Positions 16,167 to 23,340 of a DNA stretch of 27,782 bases are shown here, piece by piece. Origin of the DNA: Pseudomonadota bacterium (GTDB taxonomy: Bacteria; Pseudomonadota; Alphaproteobacteria; Rhizobiales; Tepidamorphaceae). The DNA is taken from positions 1 to 27,782 of the forward strand of contig JAEWYT010000034.1 of NCBI GenBank assembly GCA_023458595.1. The letters are read 5' to 3'. The position numbers and the translations under genes were made by a program. The notes under the pieces were generated by a model, which was not told the origin of the DNA, did not search any database, and saw only the letters and a program-made list of their open reading frames with translations. Each line of letters begins with the position of its first letter. Position 1 is the stretch's first letter.

Positions 16167-17798
16167 ATGATGGTAGGCGCGAAGACCTTCGTTGCGCTGG
16201 CGCTGATCGTACTCGGGCTCGGCTTCGCGCCGCCGACCGCCTCGGCCCAGCAGCCCAAGCTCGTCGCCGAGGAGATCGCCCAGATCGTCCGCGACGGGCA
16301 GTCGCCTTTCGGCGACGACATCGACGAGGAACGGTTGTTCCAGGTCTACGCCTACTATCACCTGCGCTCCTTCACGCCGATCTGGGTCAGGGACGACGGG
16401 CCGAAGACGAAGGGACGCGATCTGCTGGCGGTTCTGCAGAACGCCCGCGCCGAAGGCCTCGAGCCGACGGACTACTACACCGACCGTCTCGTCGAGCTGA
16501 TGGATCAGAAGGACGTGCGCAGTCTCGCCCGCCTCGATCTCCTGCTCACCCGGGCTTTTCTCGACTATGGCCGCGACCTCTCCGCCGGCCGGGTCGCTCC
16601 CGAATCCGTCGATACCGAGATCCACCTCAATCCGAAGCCGATCGACGCCGGCAAGCTCATCCACGGCGCCGAGGAGGCCGACGACATCGGACCTTACGCG
16701 GCGGGGCTGGCGCCGCACACCGACGAGTACGCGCGGCTCGCCACCGTGCTCGCCGACTACCGGGAGATCGCCGAGGAGGGCGGATGGCCGACCGTGCCCG
16801 AGGGCGACACGCTGAAGCCCGGCATGGACGATCCGCGCGTCGCCGCTCTGCGTGCCTATCTGAGCGCGGTCGGCGACTATGCCGGCGATCCCGGGGCTCC
16901 CTCCACCGTGTTCGACGACGACCTGGTCGCGGCCGTCGAGCGCTTCCAGGCGCGGCACGGCCTCGATGTCGATGGCGCCGTGGGCCCCGCCACGCTTCAG
17001 GCGATCAACACGCCGATCGAGGAGCGCATCGCCACGATGGAGCTCAATCTCGAACGGCGCCGATGGATGACGACCGATCTCGGCGCGCGCTATGTCTTCG
17101 TCAACCTCGCCGACCAGGAACTGAAGGTCGTCGATGACGACCGCACCATCCACACCGCCAGGCTGGTCGTCGGCAAGCCCTATACGCGCACGCCGGTCTT
17201 CGACGAGACGATGAAGTACGTCGTCATCAATCCGGACTGGACGGTGCCGTCCTCGATCGCCCGCAACGAGTACCTGCCGAAGCTGAAGAAGTCGCCAGGG
17301 GCGCTCGAGGCGCAGAACATCCACGTCTATGCCGGCAACGACCGCGTCAGCCCCTACAATATCGACTGGTCGAGCGTCTCCAAGTCGAACTTCCGCTACA
17401 CGCTGCGCCAGGACCCCGGCGCCAACAACGCGCTCGGCGTCATCAAGTTCATGTTCCCCAATCCCTTCAACGTCTATCTGCACGACACCCCGTCGAAGGC
17501 GCTGTTCTCGCGCGCTCAGCGGACCTTCAGCCATGGCTGCATGCGCGTGCAGAACCCGATCGACTTCGGCGCCGTCGTGCTGGGCTCGCAGGGCTGGACC
17601 GCAGACCGGATCCGTTCCGTCGTCGCCTCCGGCAAGAAGACGGTGGTCAACCTGGAGACGCCGCTCCCGGTCCATGTCACCTATCTGACCGCCTGGGTGA
17701 ACAAGGACGGCACGATCAATTTCCGCGCCGACGCCTACGGCCGCGACAAGCGCCTGAAGGACGGCATCGCCGCGACGCATCGGATACAGGAGAGCTAG
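16167..17798 (+). CDS. L,D-transpeptidase, YcbB/LdtD-like (murein crosslinking)
   Basis: A 543-residue exported enzyme that forms 3-3 peptidoglycan cross-links or attaches ligands to the wall. It has a signal peptide (MMVGAKTFVALALIVLGLGF, then a likely cut after TASA), a scaffold domain (about 55-240), a peptidoglycan-binding helix motif (about 247-282, VERFQARHGLDVDGAVGPATLQAIN), then the YkuD catalytic domain (about 305-475) with YLHDTPSKALF and the nucleophile motif SHGCMRVQNP (Cys458 from this start). This is the long YcbB arrangement with a capping insertion, common in Alphaproteobacteria, whose polar-growing members rely on L,D-crosslinks. Two starts are plausible: ATG at 16167 with GGGAG 7 bases upstream (chosen), or GTG at 16152 with GGAG. 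The gene ends with a weak 5-bp stem and no T-tract. Confidence 0.9.
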   Translation: MMVGAKTFVALALIVLGLGFAPPTASAQQPKLVAEEIAQIVRDGQSPFGDDIDEERLFQVYAYYHLRSFTPIWVRDDGPKTKGRDLLAVLQNARAEGLEPTDYYTDRLVELMDQKDVRSLARLDLLLTRAFLDYGRDLSAGRVAPESVDTEIHLNPKPIDAGKLIHGAEEADDIGPYAAGLAPHTDEYARLATVLADYREIAEEGGWPTVPEGDTLKPGMDDPRVAALRAYLSAVGDYAGDPGAPSTVFDDDLVAAVERFQARHGLDVDGAVGPATLQAINTPIEERIATMELNLERRRWMTTDLGARYVFVNLADQELKVVDDDRTIHTARLVVGKPYTRTPVFDETMKYVVINPDWTVPSSIARNEYLPKLKKSPGALEAQNIHVYAGNDRVSPYNIDWSSVSKSNFRYTLRQDPGANNALGVIKFMFPNPFNVYLHDTPSKALFSRAQRTFSHGCMRVQNPIDFGAVVLGSQGWTADRIRSVVASGKKTVVNLETPLPVHVTYLTAWVNKDGTINFRADAYGRDKRLKDGIAATHRIQES

Positions 17799-17839
17799 GG
17801 GCTCGGAAGCCCGCCTCGGTGCAGCGGTAATGGTTTGTA

Positions 17840-17872
17840 CATATTGACAACATATTGTCGATTTGGCAATAT
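17840..17872 (+). promoter_or_regulatory. MarR promoter and repeated operator half-sites
   Basis: Three related half-sites occur in 33 bases: ATATTGAC at 17841-17848, ATATTGTC at 17852-17859 and, inverted, GGCAATAT at 17865-17872. The first two are direct repeats 11 bases apart. ATTGACAA (17843-17850) and TTGTCGAT (17855-17862) also form an inverted repeat with one mismatch around CATA, the symmetry expected for a MarR dimer. TTGACA at 17844-17849 is a perfect -35; 17 bases on, CAATAT (17867-17872) is a weak -10. Binding of the regulator here would block its own promoter. Confidence 0.6.
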
Positions 17873-17878
17873 CATGCC

Positions 17879-18349
17879 ATGAATAATGGCCGACACCCGG
17901 ACCACACAGAAGCGGGCGCGGAGCTGACCGCGCTGATGCTCGATATCTTCCGCGCGAACGGCGCGCTGCTCGCGGCCGGCGACCGTCTGGTCGGCCCGCT
18001 GGGGCTGACCAGCGCGCGCTGGCAGGTGCTCGGCTCGATCGCACTGTCGGACCGGCCGCTGCCGGTCGCCCATCTCGCTCGCGTGATGGGATTGAGCCGC
18101 CAGGCGGTGCAGCGGGTGGTCAACGATCTGGAAGCCGAAGGCTTCGTTTCCTTCGAGGAGAACCCGCATCACAAGCGCGCCCGGCTCGTCGTCCTGACGA
18201 AAAAGGGAACGAGGACCTACGCGGCGGCCTCCGAGCATGAGGCGCCCTGGGCGAATGCGCTCGCCGACGGCCTGTCGCCGAAGACGATCGCCGCCGCGCG
18301 ACGCGTGCTTCTCACGCTCGTCCGCGGGCTGGAGGAACAGTCAGTCTAG
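17879..18349 (+). CDS. MarR family transcriptional regulator
   Basis: A 156-residue winged-helix regulator. Seen: N-terminal dimerisation helix (ELTALMLDIFRANGALLAAGDRL), LTSARWQVLGSIA, the helix-turn-helix LPVAHLARVMGLSRQAVQRVVNDLEAEGFV (about 61-90), a wing containing NPHHKRARLVVLTKKG (95-110), and a C-terminal dimerisation helix. No redox cysteine is seen, so it is probably ligand-responsive. The ATG at 17879 has no ribosome-binding site, and the only good promoter would start transcription about at this ATG, so the message may be leaderless. A TTG at 17855 in the same frame would lie inside the operator. It is followed 17 bases later by a small membrane protein gene, a typical regulator-target pair. 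Confidence 0.88.
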   Translation: MNNGRHPDHTEAGAELTALMLDIFRANGALLAAGDRLVGPLGLTSARWQVLGSIALSDRPLPVAHLARVMGLSRQAVQRVVNDLEAEGFVSFEENPHHKRARLVVLTKKGTRTYAAASEHEAPWANALADGLSPKTIAAARRVLLTLVRGLEEQSV

Positions 18350-18366
18350 TTCACGGAGGAGGCGTC

Positions 18367-18834
18367 ATGCTCCGCAAGATCCATCCCGTCGCCGGCATCG
18401 TCGGCTTCCTGACGATCCTGGTCTTCTGGACGTCCACCGTCGCCGTCGAGTCACTCGGCGGGCCGCAGGCGATCCTCGCCGTCAAGACCGGCATCCTCTG
18501 GGGGATGATCGTTCTGATCCCGGCGCTGGCGACTGCCGGGGCGACGGGTTTCAAACTCGCAGGGGCAGCGACGCAAGGGCTGGCCGGCGCGAAGAAGCGG
18601 CGCATGCCCTTCATCGCCGCCAACGGCATCCTGGTCCTGATCCCCTGCGCGGTCTTCCTGCAGCGCCTCGCCGCTGTCGGAGACTTCGGTACAACCTTCT
18701 ATACGGTTCAGGCCGTCGAGCTCGTCGCCGGCGCGACCAATCTCACGCTGATGGGCCTCAACATTCGCGACGGCTTCCGCATGACGCGCCGTCGCCGCAG
18801 TGGACCTAAAGCGCCGCTTCCATCAGCGCAGTGA
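18367..18834 (+). CDS. Small four-helix membrane protein of unknown function
   Basis: A 155-residue integral membrane protein with four hydrophobic stretches: about 8-30 (AGIVGFLTILVFWTSTVAVE), 38-62 (AVKTGILWGMIVLIPALATAGATG), 82-102 (MPFIAANGILVLIPCAVFLQRLA) and 112-132 (TVQAVELVAGATNLTLMG), with a basic C-terminus (RMTRRRRSGPK). The start has a strong GGAGG site. It probably forms an operon with the preceding MarR regulator and may be its target. A lone His in the first segment (KIHPVAG) might bind a cofactor, but this is speculation. The last 29 bases overlap the 3' end of the convergent alcohol dehydrogenase gene. Confidence 0.8.
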   Translation: MLRKIHPVAGIVGFLTILVFWTSTVAVESLGGPQAILAVKTGILWGMIVLIPALATAGATGFKLAGAATQGLAGAKKRRMPFIAANGILVLIPCAVFLQRLAAVGDFGTTFYTVQAVELVAGATNLTLMGLNIRDGFRMTRRRRSGPKAPLPSAQ

Positions 18835-19939
18835 CGCTCGCCGCGTCGAGGGCGCGCGGATTGGTCGGGCCCGAATGGTCCTTCAGGGCGCCGTCGACGA
18901 TCGGCGGGATGAGCTGCCGCTGGAAGCCCATCTCCGACAGCGTTTTCGGCATGCCGATCTTCGCGTTGAGGTCGTCGAACCAGGTGGCGAGATCGGTTCC
19001 GGGTTTCAGCCCCATCCGCTCGCGCATCACCGCGTACTTCTCTTCCGCCGCCGGCTCGTTGAAGCGCAGCACATGCGGCAGCAACACGGCGTTCAGCGTG
19101 CCGTGATGGAGCGAGGGTTGCTCGAGTCCGCCGAGAGGATGGGAGATCGCGTGGATCGCCCCCAGGCCCTTTTGGAAGGTGAGGCCGCCGTGCAGGGCGG
19201 CGATCGTCATCTCGCGTCGCGCCTCGACGTCGCCGCCGTCCGCGACGGCGCGCGGCAGGAATCGAATGGCGCGTGCGAGACCGTCGAGCGCGATCGCGTC
19301 GGCCGGCGGATTGAAGCGCGGCGACAGATAGGTCTCGACGCAGTGGCTGACGGCGTCCATGCCGGTCGCCGCCGTTAGCTTCGCCGGCATGCCGTAGGTG
19401 AGTTCGGGATCGCAGACGGCACGCCTGGGGAACAGGTAGGGCGAGATGAAGCCGAGCTTGCGCCCGTCGTTCAGCGTCACCAGCGCCGCGCGGCCGACTT
19501 CGGACCCGGTACCGGCTGTCGTCGGCACCGCGATCACCGGGGCGACCGCCGCCGTGATCTTCGGGATGCCGCCGAGGATCGCCGCGTAGGATTCGAACGG
19601 CCCCTCGTGCGTCGCCATCAGCGCGACCGCCTTGGCGAGGTCGATCGGCGAGCCGCCGCCGACCGCGATCAGGCCGTCGGCCTTCGTTTCCCGGTAAAGA
19701 TCGAGCGCCTTCATCGCCGCCCGCTCGGTCGGGTTCGACGGCGTCTCGTCGAAGACGCCGGCGATCGCGTCCTTGCCCGTCGCTTCCATGACGGCCCCGG
19801 CGAGGCCGGCCGCAACGACGCCCTTGTCGGTGACGACCAGCGCCCGGGTGATGCCGAGCTGGTCGAGGTCCTCGCCGATCTCGGCGACGGAGCCCTCGCC
19901 GAAGCGGATCGTGGTGAGATAGGTGATCAGTGCGGACAT
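18806..19939 (-). CDS. Iron-containing (group III) alcohol dehydrogenase
   Basis: A 377-residue NAD(P)-dependent, metal-activated alcohol dehydrogenase. Seen: nucleotide-binding region with ALVVTDKGVV and GLIAVGGGSPIDLAKA (89-104), VPTTAGTGSEVGRAALV (138-154), the metal-site motif GMDAVSHCVETY (Asp195, His199), and GAIHAISHPLGG (His263, His267) followed by LHHGTLNAVLLPHVL (His279). These are the four ligands expected of the FucO-like family. Substrates in this family range from lactaldehyde and 1,2-propanediol to 4-hydroxybutyrate and maleylacetate; sequence alone does not decide. The gene is third in an operon after an LldD-type dehydrogenase and a glycolipid-binding-family gene (19 bases upstream), so a C3 diol, aldehyde or hydroxy-acid substrate is plausible. 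The start has an AAGGAA site. Confidence 0.92.
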   Translation of the reverse strand: MSALITYLTTIRFGEGSVAEIGEDLDQLGITRALVVTDKGVVAAGLAGAVMEATGKDAIAGVFDETPSNPTERAAMKALDLYRETKADGLIAVGGGSPIDLAKAVALMATHEGPFESYAAILGGIPKITAAVAPVIAVPTTAGTGSEVGRAALVTLNDGRKLGFISPYLFPRRAVCDPELTYGMPAKLTAATGMDAVSHCVETYLSPRFNPPADAIALDGLARAIRFLPRAVADGGDVEARREMTIAALHGGLTFQKGLGAIHAISHPLGGLEQPSLHHGTLNAVLLPHVLRFNEPAAEEKYAVMRERMGLKPGTDLATWFDDLNAKIGMPKTLSEMGFQRQLIPPIVDGALKDHSGPTNPRALDAASVTALMEAAL

Positions 19940-19958
19940 GGGCGTTCCTTTGTCGGTC

Positions 19959-20528
19959 TCAATCTCGGCGAACGCGGCGGAACAGCGACGGGTAGTCGAG
20001 GACGAGACCGTCCTCGTCGACCGGCAGCTCCGCGGCGAACGAACCGTCGGCGGCTTCGTAGCGATAGAGGCCACACGGCTCCAGACACGTGTAGCGCTGC
20101 TCGTCCACGAAGGGCTTCAGTGAAGGGAAGGGGATATAGACCATTTGAAAGGTCCGTATGTCGCCGCGTCTGAATTTCGTGCGCCGGATCGGCAGGACAT
20201 TGGTGAGCGGGCTCGCCTGCAGGTCGACGTCGATGCAGCCGTCGAGCGTGCCGAGCCGCTCGCCGCCCGGACCGGTCCACCGGCCCTCGCCATCGGATGC
20301 GAGCACGAGAGCGGGGCCGCCGGCGACCCGGACTTCGGCTTCGCGCACCCTCCACCCTGCGTCGCAGGCGATCCGGAATGCTGCGGCGAATCCGTCCTCG
20401 CCCGGAACGACCACCGCGCCCTCGGCGACGATTTCGTTTTCTCCGGCCCACAGCACGACTCGCTGCAGGCCCGCGCGGTCCCAGGTCCGCCAGCACGCCT
20501 CGGCGCGGACGAGCGGTCGGAAATCCAC
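19959..20528 (-). CDS. Putative glycolipid-binding family protein (PA1994-like, DUF1089)
   Basis: A 189-residue soluble protein that resembles the family annotated 'putative glycolipid-binding' after the Pseudomonas PA1994 structure, a two-fold beta-sandwich similar to LolA/LppX lipoprotein-binding folds. Seen: WRTWDRAGLQRVVLWAGENEIVAEGAVV at the N-terminus, WTGPGGERLGTLDGCIDVDLQASPLTNVLPIRR in the middle (the most conserved part), and QMVYIPFPSLKPFVDEQRYTCLE. There is no signal peptide, so it acts in the cytoplasm. The start is a GTG at 20528 with only a weak site, 10 bases after the LldD-type stop, which indicates translational coupling. Its role beside two dehydrogenases is unknown. Confidence 0.82.
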   Translation of the reverse strand: MDFRPLVRAEACWRTWDRAGLQRVVLWAGENEIVAEGAVVVPGEDGFAAAFRIACDAGWRVREAEVRVAGGPALVLASDGEGRWTGPGGERLGTLDGCIDVDLQASPLTNVLPIRRTKFRRGDIRTFQMVYIPFPSLKPFVDEQRYTCLEPCGLYRYEAADGSFAAELPVDEDGLVLDYPSLFRRVRRD

Positions 20529-20538
20529 GGAACGCGGC

Positions 20539-21690
20539 CTATTGCCCCTGGCCGCCGTGGTAGAGATTCATACGGCTCAGGTCCGTCACCTTTCTCTCCC
20601 CGCACAGGGCCATCGTCATGTCGAGCTCCTTGGCGATGATGTCGAGCGCGAGCTTGACGCCGGCCTGGCCCATCGCGCCGAGGCCGAAGGTGAAGGCGCG
20701 GCCGATATAGGTGCCTTTCGCCCCCAGGCAGAGCGCCTTCAGGACGTCCTGGCCCGACCGGATGCCGCCGTCCATGTGCACCTCGATCTGGTCGCCGACC
20801 GCCTCGACGATCTCCGGCAGGATCTGGATGGAGGAGGAGGCGCCGTCAAGCTGGCGGCCGCCGTGGTTGGAGACGATGATCGCGTCGGCGCCGGTCTTCA
20901 CCGCCATGCGGGCATCCTCGACGTCGAGGATGCCTTTCAGGATCAGCGGCCCGCCCCAGCGCTCCTTGATCCAGTCGACGTCCTTCCAGCTCAGCCGCGG
21001 GTCGAACTGCTCGCCCGTCCACGCGCCGAGCGAGGAGAGGTCCGTCACGCCCTTGGCGTGGCCGACGATGTTGCCGAAGGTGCGGTTCTTCGTGCCGAGC
21101 ATTCCGAGGCACCAGGCCGGTCGCGTGGCCATCTGCCAGACGTGCTTCGGGGTGAAGCGTGGCGGCGCCGACAGGCCATTTCGCAGGTCCTTGTGGCGCT
21201 GGCCGAGGATCTGCAGGTCGAGGGTGAGCACCAGCGCCGAGCAGCCGGCCGCCTTCGCCCGGTCGATCAGCGCATTGATGAAGTCGCGATCGCGCATGAC
21301 GTAGAGCTGGAACCAGAACGGCTTCTTCGTCGCCTCCGCCACCGCCTCGATCGAGCAGATGCTCATGGTCGACAGCGTGAAGGGGATGCCGAACGCGTTC
21401 GCCGCCTTCGCCGCCAGGATCTCGCCGTCGGCGTGCTGCATGCCTGTCAGGCCGACGGGGGCGAGGGCCACCGGCATCGCCACCTTCTGGCCGATCATCG
21501 TCGTCTCGATCGAGCGGTTCGTCATGTCGACGGCGACGCGCTGGCGCAGCTTGATTTTCCTGAAGTCCTCGGTGTTCGCCCGGTAGGTGCTCTCCGTCCA
21601 CGCCCCCGAATCGGCGTAGTCGAAGAACATCTTGGGCACTCGGCGGCGCGCCATCTTCTCAAGATCGGCAATCTCGACGATCGCACCCAT
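20539..21690 (-). CDS. FMN-dependent 2-hydroxyacid dehydrogenase, L-lactate dehydrogenase (LldD) type
   Basis: A 383-residue flavoprotein that oxidises (S)-2-hydroxy acids to 2-oxo acids. Seen: FFDYADSGAWTESTYR (22-37, FMN-site Tyr25), MPVALAPVGLTGMQHADGE (72-90), TLDLQILGQRHKDLRNG (156-172), LILKGILDVEDA (249-260, Lys252), and IIVSNHGGRQLDG (271-283) with catalytic His276 and Arg279, then HMDGGIRSGQDVLKAL. Length and the LGQRHKDLRNG loop fit bacterial membrane-associated lactate dehydrogenases better than plant glycolate oxidases, but mandelate or other 2-hydroxy acids remain possible. The ATG at 21690 has a GGAGGGA site. It is first in a three-gene operon, divergent from a TRAP transporter across 541 bases. 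Confidence 0.9.
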   Translation of the reverse strand: MGAIVEIADLEKMARRRVPKMFFDYADSGAWTESTYRANTEDFRKIKLRQRVAVDMTNRSIETTMIGQKVAMPVALAPVGLTGMQHADGEILAAKAANAFGIPFTLSTMSICSIEAVAEATKKPFWFQLYVMRDRDFINALIDRAKAAGCSALVLTLDLQILGQRHKDLRNGLSAPPRFTPKHVWQMATRPAWCLGMLGTKNRTFGNIVGHAKGVTDLSSLGAWTGEQFDPRLSWKDVDWIKERWGGPLILKGILDVEDARMAVKTGADAIIVSNHGGRQLDGASSSIQILPEIVEAVGDQIEVHMDGGIRSGQDVLKALCLGAKGTYIGRAFTFGLGAMGQAGVKLALDIIAKELDMTMALCGERKVTDLSRMNLYHGGQGQ

Positions 21691-22231
21691 TCGCTTCCCT
21701 CCCCGGACAGTCACGCCTCTTCGGCCGGCGCACGACGCCGCCGGCGCTTCGGTTGATTCCAATATCCGCAACACGGGCCCGCTGGAAACCCGTGAGCGGT
21801 AGTGCCGATGGATACAACATGACGGGTGTCCGCGCGATGCCCCCCGGCTCTCCGGCCGACCGGGAGCGCAAGGAGGCAAGAAATGTTTCCGTTCCGGAAA
21901 AGGCGTTGTTCGACGATTTTCGTAGATCGGGACCATTGCCTCGGCGCCATTGTCCAGCTTAAGTACAGACAACAGACGCGTTGGTGAAAACGCGCATTCC
22001 GGAGAGGAAAACGCAGCCAGTTTGAAGGGGAATGCTCGCTTTTGCCGAAAATTTCGGCATCGGGAAGCGAGCCGGAGGGGAAATACAATCAACTAAGGAC
22101 TAGTCTCGGCTGATGCGTTCGGTCTAGGTTTGAACAGGCGCGCATGAATTGCGCGGCAAAAGAAAAGCCGAACGCAGCAAGACCCGGATCGACAACCGGA
22201 TCATTCGTTCAACAGGGAGGAACGTGTACCT
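21691..22231. promoter_or_regulatory. 541-base divergent intergenic region between the dehydrogenase operon and the TRAP operon
   Basis: No convincing gene lies here; the open frames on both strands have no family character. The stretch from about 21880 to 22110 is clearly AT-richer than the flanking genes. It holds a nested dyad at 22034-22072, two copies of GAAAACGC 21 bases apart (21986-21993 and 22007-22014), an inverted pair TTGTC/GACAA (21950-21954 and 21968-21972) around the palindrome CTTAAG, and CGCGCA/TGCGCG (22139-22144 and 22150-22155). The dctP ribosome-binding site GGGAGG is at 22215-22220. I find no clear sigma-70 or sigma-54 promoter by eye. Confidence 0.6.
22034..22072. repeat. 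Nested dyad in the divergent promoter region (operator candidate)
   Basis: The inner part, TGCCGAAA at 22043-22050 and TTTCGGCA at 22052-22059, is a perfect 8-bp inverted repeat around one base. The outer part, GCTCGCTT at 22034-22041 and AAGCGAGC at 22065-22072, is another perfect 8-bp pair. One base on the left and five on the right separate the two stems. The 17-bp inner palindrome has the form of a dimeric regulator site; the whole could also extrude or fold in a transcript. Confidence 0.65.
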
Positions 22232-23260
22232 ATGAAGAAATTTCTCGCCGTATCCGCATTGGCGCTCGGCGTCGGCCTGGCCGGCGCGGCCAATGCCGAG
22301 CAGTGGAACTTTCAGTCGACCTATGCAGGCTCGCTGACGCAGCTCGGCACCCTCGGCAAGTACGTCGCCGAACAGCTCAAGGTCGTCACCGACGGCGAGA
22401 TCGAGCTGGTCTTCCAGGAGCCTGGCGCGCTCGTTCCCGCCCTCGAGGTGTTCGACGCGGTGGCGTCGGGCGCGGTCGAGGCCGGCTGGTCCACGCCGGG
22501 CTACTGGGCCGGCAAGGTCCCCGCCCTGCAGCTCATGGCCGCGGTGCCGTTCGGCCCGCAGGCCGGCGAGTACATCGCCTGGATGAAGTTCGGCGGCGGC
22601 AAGGAGCTGTTCGACGAGATCTACGGCAAGTACGGCATCCACTCCGTCACCTGCGGCGTCATCGCGCCCGAGGCGTCGGGATGGTTCAGGAACGAGATCA
22701 AGTCGGTCGACGACCTCAAGGGCCTGAAGATGCGCTTCTTCGGCCTCGGCGCCAAGGTCATGGAGAAGATGGGCGTCTCGACCCAGCTTCTGGCCGGCGG
22801 CGACATCTTCCCGGCGCTCGAGCTCGGCACCATCGACGCGACCGAATTCTCCATGCCGGCGATCGACCTGAACCTCGGCTTCTATCAGGTCGCCAAGCAC
22901 TACTACTTCCCCGGCTGGCACCAGCAGGCCACCCTTTTCGATCTGATGATCAACAAGGACCTGTGGGACGGCCTCGACGACAACACCAAGGCGAAGATCG
23001 AGACAGTCTGCGACGCGGCGATCACCTACGGTCTGGCCGAGGGCGAGGCGATCCAGTTCAAGGCGCTGCAGGAGCTCGAGTCCAAGGGCGTGCAGATCCA
23101 TCGCTGGCCGCCGGAGATCCTCGACGCGCTGCACAAGGCCTGGGACGAAGTGGTAGCCGAGCAGGTTGCCGCCGACGCCGATTTCGCCCGCGTCTGGGAG
23201 TCGCTGTCCACCTTCCGCGCCAACTACAAGAAGTGGAAGGATCTCGGCTACCTCGACTGA
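22232..23260 (+). CDS. dctP: TRAP transporter substrate-binding protein DctP (TakP-like)
   Basis: A 342-residue periplasmic binding protein with a Sec signal peptide (MKKFLAVSALALGVGLAGAANA, cut before EQWNFQ). Seen: DGEIELVFQEPGALVPALEVFDAVASGAVEAG, the region DLKGLKMRFFGLGAKVMEKMG (161-181) with the near-universal TRAP arginine Arg168 that binds the substrate carboxylate, AGGDIFPALELGTIDATEF, and LGFYQVAKHYYFPGWHQQ (215-232). This last motif is typical of the 2-oxo acid/lactate-binding branch (TakP and the Thermus lactate protein), which agrees with the LldD-type neighbour. The ATG has GGGAGG 12 bases upstream. It begins the three-gene TRAP operon; a GC-rich hairpin follows the gene. Confidence 0.92.
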   Translation: MKKFLAVSALALGVGLAGAANAEQWNFQSTYAGSLTQLGTLGKYVAEQLKVVTDGEIELVFQEPGALVPALEVFDAVASGAVEAGWSTPGYWAGKVPALQLMAAVPFGPQAGEYIAWMKFGGGKELFDEIYGKYGIHSVTCGVIAPEASGWFRNEIKSVDDLKGLKMRFFGLGAKVMEKMGVSTQLLAGGDIFPALELGTIDATEFSMPAIDLNLGFYQVAKHYYFPGWHQQATLFDLMINKDLWDGLDDNTKAKIETVCDAAITYGLAEGEAIQFKALQELESKGVQIHRWPPEILDALHKAWDEVVAEQVAADADFARVWESLSTFRANYKKWKDLGYLD

Positions 23261-23282
23261 GCCGGGTTCGACGGTCTTAAGC

Positions 23283-23310
23283 GCGCGGCCCGGCGTCAGC
23301 CGGGCCGCGC
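23283..23310 (+). repeat. GC-rich hairpin between dctP and dctQ
   Basis: Positions 23283-23294 pair perfectly with 23299-23310 (12 bp, all G-C) around a 4-base loop GTCA, 23 bases after the dctP stop and 30 bases before the dctQ ATG. No T-tract follows, so full termination is unlikely. In operons whose binding protein is needed in excess, such hairpins protect the 3' end of its message or cause partial termination; that is the likely role here. Confidence 0.75.
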
Positions 23311-23340
23311 ATCCCTCCCGACTGCGACCGGTTTAATTCG

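Noticed and set aside
17799..17812. Stem GGGCT/AGCCC after the L,D-transpeptidase as terminator
   Set aside because: Only 5 bp and no T-tract follows; too weak to call.
16116..18044. A 642-codon minus-strand open frame across the L,D-transpeptidase and MarR genes
   Set aside because: Antisense to two well-supported genes and their promoter region; no recognisable domain.
21711..22088. A 125-codon minus-strand open frame in the long intergenic region
   Set aside because: No conserved motif, no ribosome-binding site, and the region has operator-like dyads and lower GC.
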